Assembly (NCBI RefSeq): GCF_900452515.1
Contig: NZ_UGNW01000001.1
Span: 1,798,001-1,862,000 of the forward strand
Direction of reading: 5' to 3'
Length of the DNA: 64,000 nt
Source of the DNA: Legionella birminghamensis
GTDB lineage: Bacteria > Pseudomonadota > Gammaproteobacteria > Legionellales > Legionellaceae
The stretch's first letter is position 1, and every line of letters starts with the position of its first letter. Shown here piece after piece: positions 57,772 to 64,000 of the stretch. The notes below the pieces were generated by a model. The model ran no database searches. It had not been told where the DNA came from and was given only the letters and a program-made list of their open reading frames with translations. A program made the translations under genes and the position numbers.

Positions 57772-58488
57772 ATGAGCAAATGGTGCAAAATAATAACATT
57801 AATGATTTCTCTCCTTCCTGTGGCGTGGTCAGGGACTCGATTTGGAGAAACACTTTGTAATGATCCCGACTATTTCTGTATGAAAATAAAGCCCGGCGAG
57901 AGCTGGTCAAGCCTATTTTCAAATGAGGAATCGCGAGACCTGGTGAGACGCATTAATCGCATGAATGTGCGGCTTCGGGCTGGAATGATAATCGCAGTGC
58001 CTAAAAATCTGGATAGAATTACTATTTATGATGTTTCACCCTTCCCTCGATACATCGAATCGGACGGTGAAAAAACAATTTATATCAGCCAGAAAAAACT
58101 AGCCTGGGGAGCTTACGACGAAGACGGCGAACTGCTATGGTGGGGACCAATTTCTTCCGGAAACCCCCATTGCCACGGAGTTTACGGTGGCTGCGCAACT
58201 CCAACCGGTTCATTTCGGGTTATCAGAAAGCAAGACATTGACTGTATTTCCACAGCCTTCCCCAGACGCGCAGACGGTAATAATGGCGGCGCAGAGATGC
58301 CCTACTGCATGCATTTCTTCCGAGGCTATGCACTACATGGCAGCAGTACAGTCCCAGGCTATCCTGACAGCCATGGCTGCGTCAGAATGTTCACTGAGGA
58401 TGCCCGCTGGTTAAATGAGGAGTTTGTCGATGTCGCCGAAGACGGTGGAAAAGGAACTCGAGTCATCATCGACGATTCAAATAATTAG
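57772..58488 (+). CDS. Exported L,D-transpeptidase (YkuD domain), EnhA-like
   Basis: A 238-residue exported protein with a signal peptide (MSKWCKIITLMISLLPVAWSG). A short LysM-like or LysM-derived segment (KPGESWSSLFSNEESRDLVRRIN, near residues 40-70) precedes the YkuD domain, which has the conserved GGCATPTGSFRVIRK and the catalytic HGSSTVPGYPDSHGCVRM with Cys in HGCVRM. Such enzymes cross-link peptidoglycan through meso-DAP or attach proteins. Legionella 'enhanced entry' EnhA proteins belong to this family. It is monocistronic and convergent with rlpA. Confidence 0.88.
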   Translation: MSKWCKIITLMISLLPVAWSGTRFGETLCNDPDYFCMKIKPGESWSSLFSNEESRDLVRRINRMNVRLRAGMIIAVPKNLDRITIYDVSPFPRYIESDGEKTIYISQKKLAWGAYDEDGELLWWGPISSGNPHCHGVYGGCATPTGSFRVIRKQDIDCISTAFPRRADGNNGGAEMPYCMHFFRGYALHGSSTVPGYPDSHGCVRMFTEDARWLNEEFVDVAEDGGKGTRVIIDDSNN

Positions 58489-58496
58489 CAGTGAAG

Positions 58497-59330
58497 CTAC
58501 TGTAATAGAGCAAATGCGCCCTCAACACCCTGCCGGGCAAGCTGCTGCTTCAGCGTATCTGTCATTTTCCGCTCGGCAAAAGGGCCCACCTTTACCAAAA
58601 ACCGTTCTTTATATTTTTCAATAAATACTGGCGAGGGCGTAATTCTTGCCAGCTTTTCTCTTAATATAGAAGCCAGCTGCTGCGAATTGAAAGCGCCGGC
58701 CTGAACATAATAATAGGCAATATGAGGCCCGCCAGGCTCACGCACTGTTAGGGCTTCAATCTCAACCGCTGCGGTCCCCTTGGGCAATAAGCCTAATTTA
58801 CTGGCCGCGGCATAGGAAAGATCGATGACGCGATCGTCGTGGAAAGGACCTCTGTCATTCACTTTCACCACGGCTTGACGGCCATTCTCAAGATTTCTAA
58901 CCCTTACATAGGTTGGCAGCGGTAAGGTTTTGTGGGCAGCAGTCATGGCGTACATGTCATAGTCATCCCCGCTGGAAGTTCTTCTGCTATGGAACTTAGT
59001 GCCATACCAGGACGCTATTCCTTTTGTCTTATAGCCGCTGGCGCTGCGCATTACCTCATAGTTTCTCCCGTTAACGGCATAAGAACCCGGGTTACCATAA
59101 CGGCTAAACGGCTCGTATACAGGTTTGACTTTTTGAAAATGTGTAGGAGGGACGCCTGCGGGCGCGCCGTCTTTTTGCTGTGTCAGCTGCGGCTTGGGCC
59201 GAGATAATAATTTATTTTTGCTTGCCGTGTTTTTATGGCCAATCCCTTCCTGTACTGGCGGGTTTATAGTGTTCAAAGGCTCCTGACAAGCAGAAATCAA
59301 AACTACTGACATTAACCATATCCAACGCAT
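58497..59330 (-). CDS. rlpA: Septal-ring lytic transglycosylase RlpA
   Basis: A 277-residue lipoprotein: signal MRWIWLMSVVLISAC with lipobox ISAC, a polar linker, a double-psi beta-barrel domain (GIASWYGTKFHSRRTSSGD ... VKVNDRGPFHDDRVIDLSYAAA) and a C-terminal SPOR domain (PHIAYYYVQAGAFNSQQLASIL). RlpA cleaves denuded glycan at the septum. It is next to the D,D-carboxypeptidase gene, as is common, but here it is transcribed away from it. Confidence 0.92.
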   Translation of the reverse strand: MRWIWLMSVVLISACQEPLNTINPPVQEGIGHKNTASKNKLLSRPKPQLTQQKDGAPAGVPPTHFQKVKPVYEPFSRYGNPGSYAVNGRNYEVMRSASGYKTKGIASWYGTKFHSRRTSSGDDYDMYAMTAAHKTLPLPTYVRVRNLENGRQAVVKVNDRGPFHDDRVIDLSYAAASKLGLLPKGTAAVEIEALTVREPGGPHIAYYYVQAGAFNSQQLASILREKLARITPSPVFIEKYKERFLVKVGPFAERKMTDTLKQQLARQGVEGAFALLQ

Positions 59331-59515
59331 AAATTCTCACTTTAGCCGGGTCATAAACATTAAATACTTCATCATTCTACGAAAAAATTTCATTTGGCGA
59401 TACATGTGCTTACAATACGAATCTCAATGGGATTCAATACTAAGTTATAATTGGATGGCAGCGTAATGCTGTGTTAGACTACTGAAATTTTTGAAACAGC
59501 GAGTAAAATAATAAA

Positions 59516-60727
59516 ATGAAGTGTTTGCATATTTGTTCAAAAGTAGCCCTGGCTGCCTCTCTCCTAATCCAGAGTCCTGTATTTTATGCGGACTCAGCGC
59601 TGCCTAATAATCCTGTTCCAAGCCCAATCATTGCCAACAAACCTTTAATTACTCCTTCCCCGCCTACACTGAACGCAAAGGCTTATATCCTCATTGATGT
59701 TAACAGTGGGAAAATCATCGCGGAAAAGAATAGTGAAGAAAAGCTGCCTCCTGCCAGCCTTACCAAAATGATGACACTTTTCGTCATTTCAAATGCCTTG
59801 CATAATGGACAGATTCACTTAACTGACAATGTGAGAATAAGCCGTGATGCCTGGAAAACAGGCGGCTCAAGAATGTTTGTCAAAGAAGGTCAGATGGTTA
59901 GCATTGAAGATCTTCTCAAAGGTATCATCGTTGACTCAGGAAATGATGCCTGCGTGGCCATGGCAGAGCACCTCGGTGGCAGCGAACCGGGTTTTGCAGA
60001 GATTATGAACCAGCAAGCCCAACAGCTGGGTATGGTCAACAGTCATTTCACTGACAGTACCGGTTTGCCAGATCCAAACTTATACACTACAGCAAAAGAT
60101 TTGGCCATATTGGGACGAGCCCTGGTTAACAGCTTTCCTCAATATTATCACTGGTATAGCCAGAAATGGTTTACCTATAACGGTATTCGCCAACCTAACC
60201 GAAACCGCCTCCTGTGGCGAGACAGTCAGGTCGATGGCGTCAAAACCGGACATACCAACGATGCTGGGTTTTGTCTGGTTTCATCTGCTAAAAGGGATAA
60301 CATGCGCCTCCTGTCGGTTGTTCTGGGATCTCCCAGCGATGCAGTACGAGCAGATGATAGCGAACGCCTTCTGAATTATGGCTTCCGCTTTTTTGAAACC
60401 CATCCGCTTTACAAAGCAGGTCAGAGCATTACCAAAGTGCCTGTATATAAAGGAGCCGCAAGCGAGTTAAACGTAGGATTGTTACAAGATCAATACATTA
60501 CTATCCCCAATGGCCAGTACCAACGTTTGAATATAACAACCACCGTTGCGGAAAATCTTCAGGCCCCTATTGAGAAGGGCGACAAGATTGGTGAACTGGT
60601 CGTTCAATTTGATGAAAAAACCATTGATACTCATCCAGTATACGCATTAGAGCCAGTTGAAAAAGGCGGCATATTTACTCGTATGAAAGATTCTGTCCGT
60701 TTGATGTTCAAACGCTGGTTTGGATAA
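59516..60727 (+). CDS. dacA: Serine-type D-Ala-D-Ala carboxypeptidase (PBP5/6 type)
   Basis: A 403-residue exported penicillin-binding protein. After a signal peptide (residues 1-26) the active-site motifs are intact: PASLTKMM with the nucleophilic Ser (SxxK), VDSGNDACVA (SxN) and VKTGHTND (KTG). A C-terminal PBP5_C domain and an amphipathic end (FTRMKDSVRLMFKRWFG) would anchor it to the inner membrane. It trims pentapeptides in peptidoglycan. The order dacA-dat-ybeD-lipB fits the conserved dacA-ybeD-lipB locus with dat inserted. Confidence 0.95.
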   Translation: MKCLHICSKVALAASLLIQSPVFYADSALPNNPVPSPIIANKPLITPSPPTLNAKAYILIDVNSGKIIAEKNSEEKLPPASLTKMMTLFVISNALHNGQIHLTDNVRISRDAWKTGGSRMFVKEGQMVSIEDLLKGIIVDSGNDACVAMAEHLGGSEPGFAEIMNQQAQQLGMVNSHFTDSTGLPDPNLYTTAKDLAILGRALVNSFPQYYHWYSQKWFTYNGIRQPNRNRLLWRDSQVDGVKTGHTNDAGFCLVSSAKRDNMRLLSVVLGSPSDAVRADDSERLLNYGFRFFETHPLYKAGQSITKVPVYKGAASELNVGLLQDQYITIPNGQYQRLNITTTVAENLQAPIEKGDKIGELVVQFDEKTIDTHPVYALEPVEKGGIFTRMKDSVRLMFKRWFG

Positions 60728-60736
60728 TATGTGAAG

Positions 60737-61582
60737 ATGAATAAATTCGTTTATCTGAATGGACAATTGATTCCCAGCCATGAAGCGAAGATCTCAATCT
60801 TCGATCGTGGCTTTCTTTTTGCCGATTCTGTTTATGAGGTAATTCCAGTTTACACGGGACGTCCTTTTTTTCTTGAGCAGCATCTTAAGCGTTTGCAGTC
60901 AAGCCTTGAACAAGCCAGAATTGCAAGCCCATCTGTTGACTGGGAGAATGTTCTCAGTAAGTTAATTGAGCGGAATGGAAACGGCGATATGCAGCTGTAT
61001 ATCCAGGTTACCCGAGGAAATCAGGGGATGCGCAAACACGATATACCCTCCGACTTACAGCCCACGGTAATCGCATTTACTATTCATAACAACTTTCCCG
61101 GTCCTTTAGCGGCTGAGGGTTTACATGCCGTTATTCTTGAAGACTACCGCTGGCATCGATGCGATATAAAAACCACCGCATTGCTGGCTAATGTGCTTCT
61201 TAATGATGACGCAGTAAGACAGGGAGGAGACACAAGCATTTTATGCAGGGATGGATTTATTACAGAAGGAAGTGCCAGTAATATTTTTCTGGTCGGAAAG
61301 GATAATATCATTCGTACCCCTCCACTGACCCATTATTGCCTTCCCGGCATCACCCGTGAAATTACGCTAAACTTAATCCATAGCCTTAAATGGAAAGTTC
61401 TTGAGGAACCCATTCCTGTACAAGATGTTTTCACTGCATCCGAGCTTTGGATTACCAGTACAACTAAAGAAATCTACCCGGTCACCCGTGTCAATCGATT
61501 GCAGATAGGTGATGGCAAAGGGGGTAAATACTGGCAGCAAATTAACACCCGATATAAAGAATTGGTTAGAAATTATGAATGA
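60737..61582 (+). CDS. dat: D-amino acid aminotransferase (class IV PLP)
   Basis: A 281-residue fold-type IV aminotransferase from ATG 60737; the GTG at 60731 adds two. The N-terminal VYLNGQLIPSHEAKISIFDRGFLFADSVYEVIPVY, the PLP-lysine segment KTTALLANVLLNDDA and the EGSASNIFLV loop match DAAT/D-alanine transaminases more than branched-chain enzymes. It could supply D-Ala or D-Glu for the wall made by its neighbours. It starts ten bases after dacA and overlaps the YbeD gene by eight bases. Confidence 0.88.
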   Translation: MNKFVYLNGQLIPSHEAKISIFDRGFLFADSVYEVIPVYTGRPFFLEQHLKRLQSSLEQARIASPSVDWENVLSKLIERNGNGDMQLYIQVTRGNQGMRKHDIPSDLQPTVIAFTIHNNFPGPLAAEGLHAVILEDYRWHRCDIKTTALLANVLLNDDAVRQGGDTSILCRDGFITEGSASNIFLVGKDNIIRTPPLTHYCLPGITREITLNLIHSLKWKVLEEPIPVQDVFTASELWITSTTKEIYPVTRVNRLQIGDGKGGKYWQQINTRYKELVRNYE

Positions 61583-61841
61583 TAAACCGAGCCTGATTGA
61601 ATTTCCCTGTGATTTTCCATTAAAAATTATTGGAAATAACACTGAGTTTTTTGTCCAGGAAATTATTGAGATTGTATTAAAACATTATCCGCAAACCCCC
61701 GCTCACAAAATTTCCTCAAAAAACAGCGAGCGCGGTAACTATGTTGCCGTTACGGCCACTGTTTTTATTTATGATCAGCCTTCCCTGGATAATTTATACC
61801 GGGAATTAACCAGTCATCCCGATATTAAAATGGTTTTATAA
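61575..61841 (+). CDS. ybeD: YbeD/DUF493 family protein
   Basis: An 88-residue protein starting at ATG 61575, coupled by an eight-base overlap to dat. The frame opens at 61509 inside dat, but the family start is MNDKPSLIEFPCDFPLKIIGNN. The DUF493 (ACT-like ferredoxin fold) ends with LYRELTSHPDIKMVL. It is next to lipB in E. coli too. Its molecular function is unproven, though some members act as allosteric regulators. Confidence 0.9.
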   Translation: MNDKPSLIEFPCDFPLKIIGNNTEFFVQEIIEIVLKHYPQTPAHKISSKNSERGNYVAVTATVFIYDQPSLDNLYRELTSHPDIKMVL

Positions 61842-62447
61842 ATGATCATACGCAATCTTGGATTACAAACTTACCAGGTGGTGTGGGATGAGATGAAGCA
61901 ATTCACCCTCAGCAGAGAAACCAAGACCCCCGATGAATGCTGGTTACTGGAACATTATCCAGTATATACGCAGGGGCAAGCCGGTAAGCCAGAGCATCTG
62001 CTTAACCCAGCCAATATACCGGTTGTCCAGTCAGATCGTGGCGGACAAATCACATATCATGGTCCGGGGCAATTAGTCGCCTATGTATTAATTGATTTAA
62101 AACGCCGGCATATTGGTATTCGTACACTGGTTTGCAAGTTAGAAGCCCTCTTAATTACGTTGCTGGGCAATTATCAGTTACAGGCAGTTACCCGCTGCGG
62201 GGCGCCAGGTGTGTATTTAAATGAAAAAAAGATTGCATCTATCGGATTACGGGTGAAGAATGGTTATACCTATCATGGAATTGCACTCAATGTGAATATG
62301 GATTTAAAACCATTTAAGGGAATCAATCCCTGCGGCTTTAGTCAACTGGAGATGACTCAAATTAATGACTACATCCCGGGAATTGAATTAGCTGAGGTGC
62401 AGCAAAAGCTGGGAACGCTTTTTTTAGAGCAATTTAAAACTGATTAA
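61842..62447 (+). CDS. lipB: Octanoyl-[acyl carrier protein]-protein N-octanoyltransferase LipB
   Basis: A 201-residue enzyme that transfers octanoate from ACP to lipoyl domains. The catalytic Cys is in [15 protein letters not shown] near the C-terminus and the Lys in [14 protein letters not shown]; the [21 protein letters not shown] segment is the family hallmark. It starts on the base after the ybeD stop (61842), so translation is coupled. No lipA follows within the window. Confidence 0.96.
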   Translation: MIIRNLGLQTYQVVWDEMKQFTLSRETKTPDECWLLEHYPVYTQGQAGKPEHLLNPANIPVVQSDRGGQITYHGPGQLVAYVLIDLKRRHIGIRTLVCKLEALLITLLGNYQLQAVTRCGAPGVYLNEKKIASIGLRVKNGYTYHGIALNVNMDLKPFKGINPCGFSQLEMTQINDYIPGIELAEVQQKLGTLFLEQFKTD

Positions 62448-62449
62448 GC

Positions 62450-64000
62450 ATGCAATTATTTTCCACTTACATCGAGCCTCTGATTTCATGGTTGCAGTTC
62501 AATCCACACTGGGCATTGTTTATTACCTTCCTGATTTCATTCTCTGAGTCTCTGGCTATTGTAGGCAGTATCATCCCGGGCTCAATAACAATGACCGCAA
62601 TTGGCATTCTCGCCGGCTCCGGCGTTATGCGGGTTGATCTCACGTTAATAGCTGCCACCCTGGGCGCAATTGCGGGTGACAGCATGAGCTATCTCATTGG
62701 ATACACATTCAGGGACAGAATCATCTCCATCTGGCCCTTCAAACGATACCCTAACCTGTTAACCTATGGAAAAGACTATTTTAAACGTCATGGCGGTAAA
62801 AGCGTTCTGGTTGGTCGTTTTGTTGGCCCTCTTCGCTCAATAATACCGGTTATTGCCGGAATGATGGGAATGAGCCAATGGCGCTTTTTTATTGCCAACT
62901 TTTTTTCGGCCATTGGCTGGTCGCTGCTCTATGTTTTACCGGGTGTATTAATCGGCGCAGCCAGCTCTGAACTATCACCTGAAAGCGCAGCGCGTCTTTT
63001 TGTAGTCGTATTATTACTGCTTGGTCTAATCTGGTTATCCAGTATTGTCCTCAAATGGATAATTGTCAGAATCAATCGATTGCTACGAACAAGTCTTCAT
63101 GATTTCTGGGCCTGGTCCAGCCGCCATCCTCATTTGGCCTCTGTCATCTCAAAACTAACTCCTGCTAATGAAAGTAATCACTACCAAACGGCTGGTTTAT
63201 GCCTGATTTTTCTGGTCTGTTTGATGTGCCTGTTAATCATTTCCTTTATGGTCTATGAACAAAGGGGGCTTTTCCTGCTGAATCAGCCTGTTCACCTTTT
63301 TCTACAAAGCCTGCGTGGAATTTCTTTTGACAGCTTTTTTATTATCCTTGTATCCGTAATCAGCCCCATCAATTTGTTTGCAGTATGCCTTGGGGTATTC
63401 TGTATTTATGCCTGGCAACAGAATTGGCGGCAGGCCGCTTACTGGATAAACCTGCACTTAAGTTGTGCACTATTAATGTTGTTTCTCCACTGGTTAATCC
63501 CGAATGCGCGACCAGAGGGGCTTTTAAATATCCAGAGCGGCAACTCCTACCCCTCCATCGGTCTAAGCTTTGCAACTGCGCAATATACCATGCTGATGTA
63601 TTTCAGTAATGACCTGAATAAAAACAGAATCACAAGAACTTTTAACAGCCTTGCTATTTCAGTTTTGATTCTGGCAGGCTTCGGCACTATCTATTTGGGC
63701 GATCACTGGCTGACTGACATTCTTTCAGCCTATATGGCAGGTCTCGGCCTGAGTACGATTCACTGGCTGCTTTACCGGCGCAAAACCTCTTTGATCATCA
63801 GTCCACTGTGGCTAAGATATTTCCTGCTGGTTATTATTCTCACCGGTACTGTAGTGAGAACAATTCTCTCTTATGATCAGGAAATTAAAAACCACCAACC
63901 CTATTACGCCCAATATGTATTTACTGATACTCGGTGGTGGAATCAGGCAACGCCCCTTTTGCCTGCCTTTCGGACTAATCGAATCGGCAAACCCATTGCT
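62450..64000 (+). CDS. DedA plus PAP2 fusion membrane protein, LssY-like (3' end cut by window)
   Basis: The frame from ATG 62450, two bases after the lipB stop, is open to the window end, 517 codons. Residues 1-200 are a DedA/SNARE-associated domain (SESLAIVGSIIPGSI; GDSMSYLIGY; VLVGRFVGPLRSIIPVIAGMMGMS). From about 250 follow membrane helices of a PAP2-type phosphatase domain with NARP (352-355), PSIG (368-371) in place of P-S-G-H, and DHWLTD (418-423). The PSGH histidine is missing. The ending WWNQATPLLPAFRTNRIGKP resembles the C-terminal part of Legionella LssY. LssY is named for the lss secretion locus; the identity is by layout. Confidence 0.75.
   Translation, partial: MQLFSTYIEPLISWLQFNPHWALFITFLISFSESLAIVGSIIPGSITMTAIGILAGSGVMRVDLTLIAATLGAIAGDSMSYLIGYTFRDRIISIWPFKRYPNLLTYGKDYFKRHGGKSVLVGRFVGPLRSIIPVIAGMMGMSQWRFFIANFFSAIGWSLLYVLPGVLIGAASSELSPESAARLFVVVLLLLGLIWLSSIVLKWIIVRINRLLRTSLHDFWAWSSRHPHLASVISKLTPANESNHYQTAGLCLIFLVCLMCLLIISFMVYEQRGLFLLNQPVHLFLQSLRGISFDSFFIILVSVISPINLFAVCLGVFCIYAWQQNWRQAAYWINLHLSCALLMLFLHWLIPNARPEGLLNIQSGNSYPSIGLSFATAQYTMLMYFSNDLNKNRITRTFNSLAISVLILAGFGTIYLGDHWLTDILSAYMAGLGLSTIHWLLYRRKTSLIISPLWLRYFLLVIILTGTVVRTILSYDQEIKNHQPYYAQYVFTDTRWWNQATPLLPAFRTNRIGKPIA

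Overview
The window looks like a chromosomal segment of a Legionella species or a very close relative. The reasons are a GC content in the low forties, the gene order flaA-flaG-fliD-fliS behind a flagellar sigma-factor promoter, a type II secretion block lspFGHIJK beside glnA, an EnhA-like L,D-transpeptidase, a Sel1-repeat envelope protein, a DedA/PAP2 protein of LssY type, and large orphan proteins of the kind Legionella secretes into host cells. The species cannot be fixed from the sequence alone.

Layout. 1-5.1 kb: recJ (cut by the left edge), an RpfE-like gene, an AlaC-type aminotransferase, a Mth938-like protein and a phosphoribosyltransferase with a coiled coil. 5.2-6.2 kb: an orphan gene behind a good promoter. 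6.3-15.4 kb: conserved housekeeping genes on the minus strand (relA-rlmD, rluB-scpB-scpA-trpS-yciO, rhlE). 15.6-19.6 kb: a 1344-residue orphan protein with helical repeats and a bipartite nuclear-localisation-like motif. 20.4-22.9 kb: a nested palindrome cluster, then a two-gene unit of a 61-residue peptide coupled to a HExxH protein, then a PRC-barrel gene. 23-31 kb: argE, a frameshifted dctA, fis, htpG with a sigma-32-type promoter, a DUF4124 protein and glnA. 30.5-34.6 kb: the type II secretion operon lspFGHIJK. 34.7-42.6 kb: a Sel1 protein and a four-gene catabolic cluster that fits lysine breakdown to acetyl-CoA. 43-49.2 kb: lnt, leuS, lptE, holA, nadD. 49.8-53.3 kb: accD-folC-dedD-cvpA. 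53.6-57.6 kb: the flagellar filament genes. 57.8-64 kb: cell-wall enzymes (L,D-transpeptidase, rlpA, D,D-carboxypeptidase), a D-amino acid aminotransferase, ybeD-lipB, and the LssY-like gene cut by the right edge.

The most novel-looking element is the 61-residue peptide plus HExxH enzyme at 21.27-22.45 kb. It resembles a minimal ribosomally made, post-translationally modified peptide system in which the enzyme belongs to the HExxH family now associated with 2-oxoglutarate-dependent peptide beta-hydroxylation. The second is the 1344-residue candidate effector. Dispersed palindromic repeats of at least four families fill most long intergenic gaps. One of them (ends built on CCCCGCGG) occurs three times, with two different cores and with tandem expansion inside the arms. 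No tRNA, rRNA, CRISPR array or insertion-sequence transposase was recognised.
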